Assembly: GCA_032161045.1 (NCBI GenBank)
Contig: JAVHTH010000021.1
DNA length: 59,655 bases
Reading direction: 5' to 3' (one strand)
From: Fervidibacter sinensis
Lineage (GTDB): Bacteria > Armatimonadota > Fervidibacteria > Fervidibacterales > Fervidibacteraceae
The notes below the pieces were generated by a model. That model was not told the origin of the DNA, ran no database searches, and saw only the letters and a list, made by a program, of their open reading frames with translations. Both the position numbers and the translations under genes were made by a program. Numbering within the stretch: position 1 is the stretch's first letter; the number at the start of each line of letters is the position of its first letter. Of this stretch, positions 24,721 to 32,964 are shown piece by piece.

Positions 24721-24787
24721 CTCAACCCTTCACCTACCTTCATGATCCGAGGTTTTTCAGGTCGTTCGCAAACAGGATTGGATTTCG

Positions 24788-25642
24788 TCACGGGTGCACC
24801 CGAGCCCCTTCCAAGCGCAAAACTTCTTTCAATGCAGCAAGTGCCACTTCTAATTGTTGCTCATCGGGCTCGCGGGTGGTGAGTTTTTGAAGCCAAAGCC
24901 CTGGCAGTGATAGCCAACTCAAGAAAGGTTTTGTTGCTCCTAACCTCAGCAACTCAAAACTCAGGGAAGCGACAGCAGGCAACATTAAGATGCGTGTCAA
25001 GACCCCCTGCCAACCGCCAACGGGCAGGAATGCAAACAGCACGATTTTGACGAACAAAACGAAGATCAAAAATGCGGTCCCACAGCGCGGGTGTTGAGGG
25101 GGAAAAGGTTTTAGCCCTTCAACGGAAAGGTCTTGATTGCGTTCAAACCCGTGAACAGCCTTGTGCTCTGCGCCGTGATAGGCGAAAATGCGCTGTGCTT
25201 CCTTTGACCGACCGACAAACCAAAGGAAAAGGATGAAGATGGAAAGCCTTACGATGCCTTCAAATCCGTTGAGAACCCAACGGTCGCTCATGGGCAGTTG
25301 GGAAGAAACGATGTGAGGCAAAGCGATGAAAAGGGCAATGGCAAGGCTCAAGCCTAAAACGGCTTGCCAAGCAAAATTGTGAGGTTCGGCGACATGTTTT
25401 TCTTCCTCGGGCAACGCCATCTGCAATGACAATCTTAACCCTCGCAACCCCAAAGCGATGGCGTCATAAAGGGCAATAATGCCTCTCAGGAAAGGGTATT
25501 TCCAGAAACCCTGATGAGGCGTTAGGGGTTCAGAATACAAAGCGATTTCACCCTTAGATGTTCGGACCGCAATTACCATGAAGTTCGGGCTTCTTAGCAT
25601 GACACCTTCATACACTGCTTGCCCACCTAAGACCAAAGGCAC
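24788..25642 (-). CDS. DUF1385 membrane protein (YqhQ-like)
   Basis: A 284-residue DUF1385 protein. It opens with the family signature GGQAVYEGVMLRSPNFMVIAVR and has about five membrane helices, plus FAYHGAEHKAVHGFE, PQHPRCGTAFL and the last hydrophobic stretch. The role of the family is unknown. It lies between rpmE and prfA, an order repeated in many bacteria. The start is GTG 25642. Confidence 0.88.
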   Translation of the reverse strand: MPLVLGGQAVYEGVMLRSPNFMVIAVRTSKGEIALYSEPLTPHQGFWKYPFLRGIIALYDAIALGLRGLRLSLQMALPEEEKHVAEPHNFAWQAVLGLSLAIALFIALPHIVSSQLPMSDRWVLNGFEGIVRLSIFILFLWFVGRSKEAQRIFAYHGAEHKAVHGFERNQDLSVEGLKPFPPQHPRCGTAFLIFVLFVKIVLFAFLPVGGWQGVLTRILMLPAVASLSFELLRLGATKPFLSWLSLPGLWLQKLTTREPDEQQLEVALAALKEVLRLEGARVHP

Positions 25643-25678
25643 CGAAAAACACCTGCCTTGAAGGGTGCGGACATGACG

Positions 25679-25704
25679 AAGGGGCGGGAAAATTCCCGCC
25701 CCTT
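25679..25704 (-). terminator. Hairpin after rpmE
   Basis: AAGGGGCGGGAA and TTCCCGCCCCTT form a near-perfect 12-base-pair stem with a two-base loop, 26 bases after the rpmE stop. No T-run follows on the minus strand, so it may be an attenuator or RNA-stabilising stem between rpmE and the DUF1385 gene rather than a full terminator. Confidence 0.5.
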
Positions 25705-25729
25705 AACAGTTTCTCAATTTGCCCAACTC

Positions 25730-25987
25730 TTACCTTCGCCGGCGAGTGGACGGTTTTTCAGCAGTTTCCTGTGCTTGCCTACTTGCGGCTCTTCGCCGTT
25801 CAAACTTTTCAATGCGCCCTAAGGTGTCAACGAAGCGTCGTTCAGTTGTTTGCCCTTGATACCAAGGGTGGCAGGCAGAACAAACCTCAATGTGCAGCAT
25901 CGGTTTAGTTGAACGAGTTTTCCATGTGTTACCACATGCACAAACAACTGTGCATTCAACATACTCGGGATGAATCCCTGGCTTCAT
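25730..25987 (-). CDS. rpmE: 50S ribosomal protein L31, zinc-binding type
   Basis: An 85-residue L31. It starts MKPGIHPEYVECTVVCACGN and has the second zinc knuckle EVCSACHPWYQG, so it is the cysteine-containing form. The C-terminal tail after YQGQTTERRFVDTLGRIEKF is longer and more basic than usual (RRRAASRQ... to RRRR). Its ATG overlaps the stop of the upstream membrane protein in an ATGA junction, so the two are coupled. Confidence 0.95.
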   Translation of the reverse strand: MKPGIHPEYVECTVVCACGNTWKTRSTKPMLHIEVCSACHPWYQGQTTERRFVDTLGRIEKFERRRAASRQAQETAEKPSTRRRR

Positions 25988-26358
25988 GAGTTCGTCCCTC
26001 CTTCTTCATGCCAATACCAATTTGCTAACAAAGTTGTTCCAAACCCTACCAGCAAAGTTGGTGCAGCACTGCTCAAAACAATTAGCCTTCCTGTCCCTGA
26101 AGGCAGCACAAATGCGAACCCGACCAGTAACCAACCGACCAGAAAAAGCAACCAACCCCATTTATGCAAAATCGTTCCCTGCTCGTTTTTCAACATCCAC
26201 GCATACCATCCCGCGACCAGAAAACAAGGGATGGCTGACAGCCCCTCGCACATTCGGGGCGAAATCAAGCCTGCAAGATATGCGATGGCGACTACTACCC
26301 CGTAGATCAAAACCGCAACAGCCAAACTTGCTGCCCATTTTCGTTTTTCAATGGTCAT
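25984..26358 (-). CDS. Small integral membrane protein
   Basis: A 124-residue protein with about four hydrophobic segments (SLAVAVLIYGVVVAIAYLAG, a segment around IPCFLVAGWYAWML, WGWLLFLVGWLLVGFAFV, and AAPTLLVGFGTTLLANWYW). No family was recognised. It overlaps rpmE by four bases (ATGA), which ties its expression to the ribosomal gene. The start ATG has no strong ribosome site. Confidence 0.65.
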   Translation of the reverse strand: MTIEKRKWAASLAVAVLIYGVVVAIAYLAGLISPRMCEGLSAIPCFLVAGWYAWMLKNEQGTILHKWGWLLFLVGWLLVGFAFVLPSGTGRLIVLSSAAPTLLVGFGTTLLANWYWHEEGGTNS

Positions 26359-26545
26359 AGGCTGTCAAGGGATTTTTGCTCCCTTGGTTAACGGTGTCTT
26401 TGGCTCAATCTCACGCTTTGCGGGCTTGAAAAGATTAGCACTGCTCTCATGAAAAGGCAATGCCCTGCATCCCTTAAAGTTCCGACATCTGAGTGACGAT
26501 AAAGGTTAATGGCAAAAGGAAGCCATTTTGTTGGAGGGCGGGGCT

Positions 26546-27256
26546 ATGAGAAAAAGGACCCAAAACGAAGACCCAAAAGGCATTTCAGTAGTCATTTGCG
26601 ACAGGCAACCTTTGTTCAGGTTGGGCTTAAAGTTCGTGATAGAGGAACTGGAAGGCTTCCACATCATTGGCGAAGCAAGTGACGCCGATGAATTGCTGGG
26701 CATCCTTGCTTGCAGGGCTCCAAAAATCCTCATACTGGACATGAGCATAGCGCGGTTGGAAGGCTTCCAGTTACTTCGCCAAATAAGGAGTTACTACCCC
26801 GATGTCAAAATTGTCCTTATCGTCCCTAAGGGCGTGAACCCGGTGGAACTGGCAACCGTCATTCAGGCTGGTATAGCAGCATGCTTGTTCCGAGACAGCC
26901 CTCCAAATTTAATCAGGGTGGCTCTTCAATCAGTCATGGTATCCAGACCTTGGATTCAACGGGAGTTTGTGGAACACATCGTCCATGTCCTGAATTCAAT
27001 TCCAATTTCCGAAGAACCAATCCGTGCCCTAACAGAAAAGGAACGGCAGATTTTGATTTTGATGGTGAAAGGGCTAAGCAACAAAGAAATTGCCAGACAG
27101 TTGGGAATCAGCCCTCAAACCGTTAAAACCCATGTGAGCCGCATCTTGCAAAAATTGAAAGTCCGTTCAAGAACGGAAGCAGCCCGTTACACTCTCGCCA
27201 TTTTGCGGAGCAGTTTCAACGGAGAACAAGCCACTTTGTTGGTAAGGCACCGTTAG
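26546..27256 (+). CDS. NarL/LuxR-type response regulator with degenerate receiver
   Basis: A 236-residue regulator. The C-terminal LuxR helix-turn-helix is complete (ALTEKERQILILMVKGLSNK, EIARQLGISPQTVKTHVSRI, then LKVRSRTEAARYTL). The N-terminal receiver keeps one acid (ICDRQPLFRLGL) and the phosphoacceptor (LILDMSIARLEGFQLL). The second acid of the usual pair is Arg, the conserved Thr/Ser is missing (LIVPKGVNP), and the switch lysine is Arg (ACLFRDSPP). It may not be a normal phospho-switch. ATG 26546 follows GGAGGG. No histidine kinase lies nearby. Confidence 0.88.
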   Translation: MRKRTQNEDPKGISVVICDRQPLFRLGLKFVIEELEGFHIIGEASDADELLGILACRAPKILILDMSIARLEGFQLLRQIRSYYPDVKIVLIVPKGVNPVELATVIQAGIAACLFRDSPPNLIRVALQSVMVSRPWIQREFVEHIVHVLNSIPISEEPIRALTEKERQILILMVKGLSNKEIARQLGISPQTVKTHVSRILQKLKVRSRTEAARYTLAILRSSFNGEQATLLVRHR

Positions 27257-27354
27257 CCTCTAAAGGCAAATGAAACCTTTCTGAGCGGGTGAATTTCTCC
27301 CACTCCTTCCCACAAAGCCAGAGTTTCCTTCCGTGGAGTTTTAACGGCACGCAA

Positions 27355-27382
27355 TTGCGCTCAAATGAAAGCGTGTTAAAAT
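27355..27382 (+). promoter_or_regulatory. Promoter for rpmG
   Basis: TTGCGC (27355-27360) and TAAAAT (27377-27382) are separated by 16 bases, and TGT before the -10 box makes it an extended -10. The ATG of rpmG is 54 bases downstream. Confidence 0.5.
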
Positions 27383-27435
27383 TCGTGGCTGCCCATTTGC
27401 GCTTGCTCCGCAAAAAACTTTAGGTAGGAGGGCGA

Positions 27436-27597
27436 ATGCGAATGCGAATAGTTGTCCAATTGGAATGCACCGAATGTAAAGCGCGAAACTACACGACGAC
27501 AAAGAAGCGAGAATCAGGTGGGACGCAAAAGCGGCTTGAATTGCGCAAATACTGTAAGCACTGCCGCAAACACACCGTCCACAGAGAAACCCGATAA
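27436..27597 (+). CDS. rpmG: 50S ribosomal protein L33
   Basis: A 53-residue ribosomal protein that is easily missed for its size. It starts MRMRIVVQLECTECKARNY and has TTKKRESGG, KRLELRKYC and KHCRKHTVHRETR. The two Cys-x-x-Cys pairs (ECTEC, YCKHC) mark the zinc-binding form. GTAGGAGG lies six bases before ATG 27436; an ATG two codons later is possible. It is not followed by secE or nusG as in many bacteria. Confidence 0.92.
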   Translation: MRMRIVVQLECTECKARNYTTTKKRESGGTQKRLELRKYCKHCRKHTVHRETR

Positions 27598-27659
27598 GTT
27601 GGGTGCTGAGCGCAAGATGAAAGCCAGTTGTGCCACTGTTCGTGGTGATAGGGCTCATT

Positions 27660-28568
27660 TCATGCGTCGTAGGGAATTTTCAGCCGCTCCAGCAATTCAA
27701 GCAAAAAGTCGCGCGACCTGCGCATTTCATCGTCAAGGTCTGGGATTCGTCCTATGTCAAGTCCAACCATTCCGCTGAACTCGTGCTTTTTCAGCGCTTC
27801 AAAAACGCCCTCAAAGTCAACAGTTCCACGACCTAAGCCCAAATGCTCGTTGGTTTTGCTGTCATTGTCGGACAGGTGCACATAGAAAATGCGCTTGCCC
27901 AACTTTTCAACCGAGAGCGGCAGTATTTCCTTTTGGGCGTGGAGGTGACCTGTGTCAAGCACAAAGCCTAAATTCTCATGCCCAACATGGTCAAAGAGCC
28001 GCAGCGCTGCATCGGTGTTGCTGACCATCTCACCTACACGGGGTTCAAGGCAGAACTTAAGCCCAGCATCGGCAGCCTTTTGAGCGAGCGTTCGGAAACT
28101 GTCAACCATGACTTGCCACTGTTTCTCCCACGAAAACTGCGGGTCAACTTTGACCTTGAACTGAATTCCGAAGTCAACCATCTGCTTATAAGGTGCTGGA
28201 CCGATGAATTCAAGGGGCGGAGTGAAAGAGTCGGTTTGAATGGTGGAACAGCCGAAGAAGTTGGCAATTTCGCAAGCAAGATCAAACAGCGAGAGTGCAT
28301 GTTGTCGTTTCTGTTCGTCAAGGCTTACGACATCGGGGAGCACTGGGCAGAAGTTGTCAACGATGAGTCCCAAATCGTCGCAGAGCGCTTTGAGTTCATG
28401 CCTGTGGCTGTAAACCTCGCGCAAGTTCTCCTCACGGACGCCTTCAAGTTCCACATACTTGAACCCAAGCGCTTTCATGTCCCTGAGGGCTTGTTTTGTG
28501 TCCTCAATTGAAGGCGGGTAGCCGTATTTGCTGATAGCGTAGAGCCAGCAACACCCAACCTTCACCAT
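27660..28568 (-). CDS. Sugar phosphate isomerase/epimerase (AP endonuclease 2 family)
   Basis: A 302-residue TIM-barrel protein. Metal ligands are visible in GFKYVELEGV, LKFCLEPRVGEM, LDTGHLHAQKE and FYVHLSDNDSK, and the barrel ends with GMVGLDIGRIPD. Family members isomerise or epimerise sugars such as inosose, xylose or hydroxypyruvate. It is divergent from the DapA/epimerase pair, with about 100 bases between. The substrate is unknown. Confidence 0.88.
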   Translation of the reverse strand: MVKVGCCWLYAISKYGYPPSIEDTKQALRDMKALGFKYVELEGVREENLREVYSHRHELKALCDDLGLIVDNFCPVLPDVVSLDEQKRQHALSLFDLACEIANFFGCSTIQTDSFTPPLEFIGPAPYKQMVDFGIQFKVKVDPQFSWEKQWQVMVDSFRTLAQKAADAGLKFCLEPRVGEMVSNTDAALRLFDHVGHENLGFVLDTGHLHAQKEILPLSVEKLGKRIFYVHLSDNDSKTNEHLGLGRGTVDFEGVFEALKKHEFSGMVGLDIGRIPDLDDEMRRSRDFLLELLERLKIPYDA

Positions 28569-28670
28569 CTCCCATCGCCTCCTTTGAGCAACTTCACCAC
28601 GCCGTTGTTAAAATTCCCCTTGAGAGCATAGCACTTTTGGTTGTAGGATGGGCAAGGGGGGAAGGAAGGA

Positions 28671-29576
28671 ATGTCGGCAGTGGATTGGCGTGGCGTGTTC
28701 CCTGCAGTTCCAACGCAGTTTCGCGAGGATTTTTCGTTGGACATTGAAGCGACGCTTAAGCACATTGACATTTTGCTTAATGCGGGCGTTCACGGGCTTG
28801 TGATGTTGGGGACGGTGGGCGAAAACTGTTCCGTTGAGTTTCACGAGAAAGTTGAGTTGCTAAAGGCTGTTGTTGCCCATGTGAACAAAAGAGTGCCAGT
28901 ATTGACTGGTGTTGCCGAATATACTACGGCACTTGCGTGCCGTCTCGTTGAGGCGGCTCAAGGTGCTGGGGTTGACGGTTTGATGGTCTTGCCTGCAATG
29001 GTTTACAAATCCGACAAGCGCGAGACAATCACCCATTTCCGCACAATTGCGAAAGCAACAGACCTGCCCATCATGATTTACAACAATCCACCTGCTTACG
29101 GTGTTGACATCACCCCCGAAATGTTTGCTGAAATGGCGGACGAACCGAAATTTGCCGCCATCAAGGAATCTTCAGGCGATGTCCGACGGTTCACAGATAT
29201 TGTCAACCTTTGCGGCGACCGATACATACTCTTTTGCGGCATTGATGACTTGCTGCTTGAAAGCGTTGCCGCTGGCGCCGTGGGTTGGGTTGGTGGGTTA
29301 ATCAACGCCTTCCCAGAAGAAGGCATGCTGCTTTGGAACTATCTTGAAAGAGGCGAGTTTGAAAAAGCACGCCAAGTTTACAGGTGGTTCATGCCATTGC
29401 TTCACTTTGACTCTCACCCGAAACTCGTGCAGTTGATCAAACTGGCGATGGCAGTGAAGGGCTACGGAAGTGAGTTCACTCGCCCGCCGAGGTTGTCACT
29501 TGACGGCGAAGAGCGTGAGTGGGCAATCCGAACAATAAAGCGAGCAATTGAGACCAGCCCGTGTAAAACGAATTGA
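28671..29576 (+). CDS. DapA-family lyase/deaminase, possibly for hydroxyproline breakdown
   Basis: A 301-residue class I aldolase-like protein of the dihydrodipicolinate synthase family. Schiff-base Lys165 sits in FAAIKESSGDV and the catalytic Tyr137 in IMIYNNPP; the substrate loop reads LGTVGENCS. True DapA has GTTGE and usually lies with lysine genes. Here a hydroxyproline epimerase-like gene follows 13 bases later, so 1-pyrroline-4-hydroxy-2-carboxylate deaminase is more likely. The exact product remains open. The start has GGGAAGGAAGG upstream. Confidence 0.82.
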   Translation: MSAVDWRGVFPAVPTQFREDFSLDIEATLKHIDILLNAGVHGLVMLGTVGENCSVEFHEKVELLKAVVAHVNKRVPVLTGVAEYTTALACRLVEAAQGAGVDGLMVLPAMVYKSDKRETITHFRTIAKATDLPIMIYNNPPAYGVDITPEMFAEMADEPKFAAIKESSGDVRRFTDIVNLCGDRYILFCGIDDLLLESVAAGAVGWVGGLINAFPEEGMLLWNYLERGEFEKARQVYRWFMPLLHFDSHPKLVQLIKLAMAVKGYGSEFTRPPRLSLDGEEREWAIRTIKRAIETSPCKTN

Positions 29577-29589
29577 TGGGGTGAGTGCG

Positions 29590-30549
29590 ATGGTAGAGGA
29601 GTATGGCTTCTCCGACAAAATTCGTTTCATTGACACTCACGCTGGTGGCGAACCGACGAGGGTCGTGATTGATGGTGGACCGGATTTGGGCAAGGGCAGC
29701 ATGTTTGAGCGACGGGAGATTTTCAGGGCGAAATTTGACCACTTTCGTTCAGCAGTTGTGAACGAGCCGAGAGGTTCGGATGTCTTTGTTGGCGCACTGC
29801 TTTGTGAGCCGACTGACCCTGATTGCGTTGCGGGCGTCATCTTCTTCAACAATGTCGGCTACTTGGGAATGTGCGGACACGGGACGATGTGCGTTGCTGT
29901 TGCATTAGGATACATGGGGCGAATTGGCGCTGGAACCTACAGACTTGAGACGCCCGTTGGAGTTGTCACTTTTGAATATGACGGCAAACACACCGTCACG
30001 ATAACGAATGTCCCAAGTTACCGCTATGCGAAAGATGTGGCTGTGGAAGTTGAAGGTTTTGGAACCGTCAAAGGCGATGTCGCTTGGGGTGGAAATTGGT
30101 TCTTCCTCGTTGACGAACATGGGCAAGAACTTGAACTCCGCAATGTTGAGCACTTGACAGAATTCACTTGGCGAATCAGGCAGGCGTTAAACCGTCAAGG
30201 GATCACTGGCGACAACGGTGCCGAAATTGACCACATTGAGTTGTTCGGACCACCAAAGAACCCGACAGCGAACAGCCGCAATTTCGTCTTATGCCCCGGC
30301 AAAGCCTATGACCGCTCACCCTGCGGAACAGGAACGAGTGCAAAGATTGCTTGCCTTATCGCCGACGGCAAATTGAAACCCGGAGAAATCTGGCGGCAGG
30401 AGAGCATCGTTGGTAGCATATTTGAAGCGTGGGGCGAAATTGAAAGCGACAAAATCATCCCACATTTGCGCGGGACTGCATATGTTATGGCGGAAGGGAC
30501 GCTGATACTCCAACCTCAAGACCCGTTCAAATTCGGAATTCGTCCGTGA
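29590..30549 (+). CDS. Proline racemase-family enzyme, likely 4-hydroxyproline 2-epimerase
   Basis: A 319-residue enzyme of the proline racemase family. Both catalytic cysteines are present, Cys95 in MCGHGTMCV and Cys245 in SPCGTGTSAK. This favours a racemase/epimerase and argues against the 3-hydroxyproline dehydratase branch, which lacks one of them. With the preceding DapA-type gene it fits conversion of trans-4-hydroxy-L-proline to the D-epimer. ATG 29590 follows GGGGTGAG; a frame open to 29548 overlaps the DapA gene. No hydroxyproline oxidase gene was found in the window. Confidence 0.88.
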   Translation: MVEEYGFSDKIRFIDTHAGGEPTRVVIDGGPDLGKGSMFERREIFRAKFDHFRSAVVNEPRGSDVFVGALLCEPTDPDCVAGVIFFNNVGYLGMCGHGTMCVAVALGYMGRIGAGTYRLETPVGVVTFEYDGKHTVTITNVPSYRYAKDVAVEVEGFGTVKGDVAWGGNWFFLVDEHGQELELRNVEHLTEFTWRIRQALNRQGITGDNGAEIDHIELFGPPKNPTANSRNFVLCPGKAYDRSPCGTGTSAKIACLIADGKLKPGEIWRQESIVGSIFEAWGEIESDKIIPHLRGTAYVMAEGTLILQPQDPFKFGIRP

Positions 30550-30714
30550 ATGCTGAAACGGTTTAACGGTAGCGCCGCCCTTTACGGACGATTGTTTTGC
30601 ACCAATTAGACTGCCGTCGGGAACAAGCCCCAATGCTACCAGTTTCAAAAATCCTGCACGACCCATTACCCATCTACCTGAGTTTCGGCACCGAAGAACC
30701 GAGCCATCAAAGGT

Positions 30715-31974
30715 TTACTCTGTCCCTTCTTCCCAACTGCTCAGGTATCGTTGTTGTTCGGGCGTGAGGGTGTCAATTTTGATGCCCATGCTCGCGAGTT
30801 TCAATCGGGCGACTTCTTCATCAAGTTCGCGAGGGACAGGGTAGACATCTTTCGCGAGTTCGTGGGCGTGAGTTGCAAGGTAGGCAACGCTTAGGGCTTG
30901 GTTGGCGAAACTCATATCCATGACTGCCGCAGGGTGACCTTCAGCCGCTGCCAAGTTAACTAACCGACCTTCAGCAAGCAAGAAGATGCGTTTGCCGTTG
31001 GGTAAAGTGAACTCCTCAACGGATGGTCTAACTCGCCTGACATTGGTCGCGATCTGCCTAAGCCCCTTGACATCAACCTCAACATCAAAGTGACCCGCAT
31101 TGCAAACGATCGCGCCGTCTTTCATGTTGAGCATATGTTCAACGGTTATGACTCTAACATCCCCTGTCGCAGTTACGAACACATCGCCTTTTTCTGCCGC
31201 CTCAGCCATCGGCATAACCTCAAAGCCATCCATAACAGCCTCAAGTGCCCTGAGCGGGTTGACCTCTGTGACGATCACACGGGCTCCCATCCCCCTTGCT
31301 CTCATCGCGATTCCACGACCGCACCAACCGTAACCGGCAACGACAACCGTTGCACCTGCGAGCAAAAAGTTAGTCGCCCGCAAAATCCCGTCAATGGCAC
31401 TTTGACCCGTCCCGTAGCGGTTGTCAAACAGAAACTTTGTGTAAGCATCGTTGACGGCGATGATGGGATATGCCAGCACGCCTTGCTTCGCCATGCTTCT
31501 CAGGCGAATTACACCTGTCGTTGTCTCTTCAGTTCCGCCACGGACCCTTGACAATTGTTCCCTTCGCTCTTTGTGCAGTGTTGAAACCAAATCGGCGCCG
31601 TCGTCCATCGTGATGTCAGGCTGGGTGTCCAAAACGGCGTGGATGTGCTTGTAGTAAGTTTCGGTGTCTTCCCCTCGGATGGCGAAAACGGGGATACCGA
31701 AATGCTTGACAAGTGCTGCTGCAACTTCGTCTTGGGTGCTCAACGGGTTGGAAGCGCACAAAGCCACCTGAGCACCACCAGCGATAAGGGTTCGCATCAA
31801 ATTCGCCGTCTCTTTCGTCACATGCAAACAAGCGCCGATGCGGATCCCTTGCAATGGCTTTTCGCGTTCAAACCTCTCGCGGATTTGCCTGAGCACTGGC
31901 ATCTGCCAATCCGCCCATTCAATTTGCTTGAGTCCATCGTCCGCCAGAGATTCGTCTCGGATGTGATACTGCAT
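30715..31974 (-). CDS. ahcY: Adenosylhomocysteinase
   Basis: A 419-residue S-adenosylhomocysteine hydrolase, splitting the product of methyl transfer into adenosine and homocysteine with bound NAD. Marks are ACLHVTKETANLMRTL, CASNPLSTQDEVAAAL, GGTEETTTGVIRL, the NAD site VVAGYGWCGRGIAMRARGMG and CNAGHFDVEV. The C-terminal tail (Lys/Tyr region) is complete. ATG 31974 follows AAAGGAGGG; a frame open to 32037 has no ribosome site. It is the last gene of a tight four-gene operon. Confidence 0.96.
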   Translation of the reverse strand: MQYHIRDESLADDGLKQIEWADWQMPVLRQIRERFEREKPLQGIRIGACLHVTKETANLMRTLIAGGAQVALCASNPLSTQDEVAAALVKHFGIPVFAIRGEDTETYYKHIHAVLDTQPDITMDDGADLVSTLHKERREQLSRVRGGTEETTTGVIRLRSMAKQGVLAYPIIAVNDAYTKFLFDNRYGTGQSAIDGILRATNFLLAGATVVVAGYGWCGRGIAMRARGMGARVIVTEVNPLRALEAVMDGFEVMPMAEAAEKGDVFVTATGDVRVITVEHMLNMKDGAIVCNAGHFDVEVDVKGLRQIATNVRRVRPSVEEFTLPNGKRIFLLAEGRLVNLAAAEGHPAAVMDMSFANQALSVAYLATHAHELAKDVYPVPRELDEEVARLKLASMGIKIDTLTPEQQRYLSSWEEGTE

Positions 31975-32040
31975 TGTCAACCCTCCTTTTGGACGCAATG
32001 TGCGGGGTGCGGCGTGCGAAGTGAAAGAGTGCTTCACACG

Positions 32041-32958
32041 CTATTCAAAAGCAACGGCTAAAAGTTCGTCAATAGTTGGTGTTCCTGCCCTTGCGCCCAT
32101 TTCGCGCAGGCAGAAAGCAGCGGCGACTGTGCCGAGCCTTTGACATTCCGCCAAGGGCTTGCCTTGCAAGATACCCCAAATAAAGCCAGCAGCGAACGCG
32201 TCGCCTGCGCCCGTAGTGTCAACGACATGGGCTTGATGGGAAGGTGCAAATTGACCTTTGCCTTTCCATCCAACCCAACTTCCCGCCTCCCCCAAAGTCA
32301 CGACGATTGTTTCAACGCCAAGTTCCCAAAGTTTCTGGGCAGCGGCGTCCAAGTTCTCAGTGCCCATAAGCATCGCAAGTTCGTCCCTTGTGACGAACAA
32401 AATGGTGGTTCGCCTCAAAATGCTCTCCAAAGCGGCAAGTCCCCGTCTGGCGTAAATTGCACCGGGAGAAAAACTCACCGAAACATCGGAAGGTAACGAC
32501 AAAACAAGTGCCTTTTGGGTTTCAAAAGCCTCATCTCCAACCAAAGAAGACAGATGCACCCATTGCGCCTTTGCAGCGTAAGCGAAATCGTCCTCTGTCA
32601 ACCTCAGCGCCAAGTTTGCACCCGGCTGAACATAAAGCGAACGCCTCCCCCTTATGTCAACAATCCCGATAACTCGCCCCGTTGGCTGCCCCTTGATAAT
32701 TCTGATTCTGTGCGTTTCAACCCCGACACTTTCAAACTCGCTCAAAATTTTTCGCCCTTCAATGTCATCCCCCACGGCACCTATGAATCCGGCCTTAACT
32801 CCCCAACGGGCGAGGGCATAAATCGTGTTTGCTGCGCTTCCACCCGCAGATTCATGTGAATCTTCAACGATGCTTTCCCCATCAACTACGACTTCGCGCA
32901 CCTTGAACAAACAATCCCAGTTCAATGCACCGCAGCCAACGATTGTCACACTCTGCAC
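32041..32958 (-). CDS. PfkB-family carbohydrate/nucleoside kinase
   Basis: A 305-residue kinase. The N-terminal substrate part has AGGSAANTIYALARWG and the C-terminal signature is DTTGAGDAFAAGF, with catalytic Asp253. The family includes ribokinase and adenosine kinase. It starts six bases after the HAD gene and ends 66 bases before ahcY, so phosphorylating the adenosine made by AhcY is a reasonable guess. GTG 32958 follows GGGGTGAT by six bases. The substrate is not proven. Confidence 0.88.
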   Translation of the reverse strand: MQSVTIVGCGALNWDCLFKVREVVVDGESIVEDSHESAGGSAANTIYALARWGVKAGFIGAVGDDIEGRKILSEFESVGVETHRIRIIKGQPTGRVIGIVDIRGRRSLYVQPGANLALRLTEDDFAYAAKAQWVHLSSLVGDEAFETQKALVLSLPSDVSVSFSPGAIYARRGLAALESILRRTTILFVTRDELAMLMGTENLDAAAQKLWELGVETIVVTLGEAGSWVGWKGKGQFAPSHQAHVVDTTGAGDAFAAGFIWGILQGKPLAECQRLGTVAAAFCLREMGARAGTPTIDELLAVAFE

Positions 32959-32964
32959 ATGCCA

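Noticed and set aside
28671..29576. Assigning true dapA to the DapA-family gene
   Set aside because: The substrate loop reads GTVGE and no lysine genes are near; the epimerase neighbour favours another substrate.
30316..30666. 116-codon minus-strand frame starting MGRAGFLKLVALGL
   Set aside because: Its start resembles a Tat-like leader, but the rest is antisense to the hydroxyproline epimerase. It may at most be a remnant.
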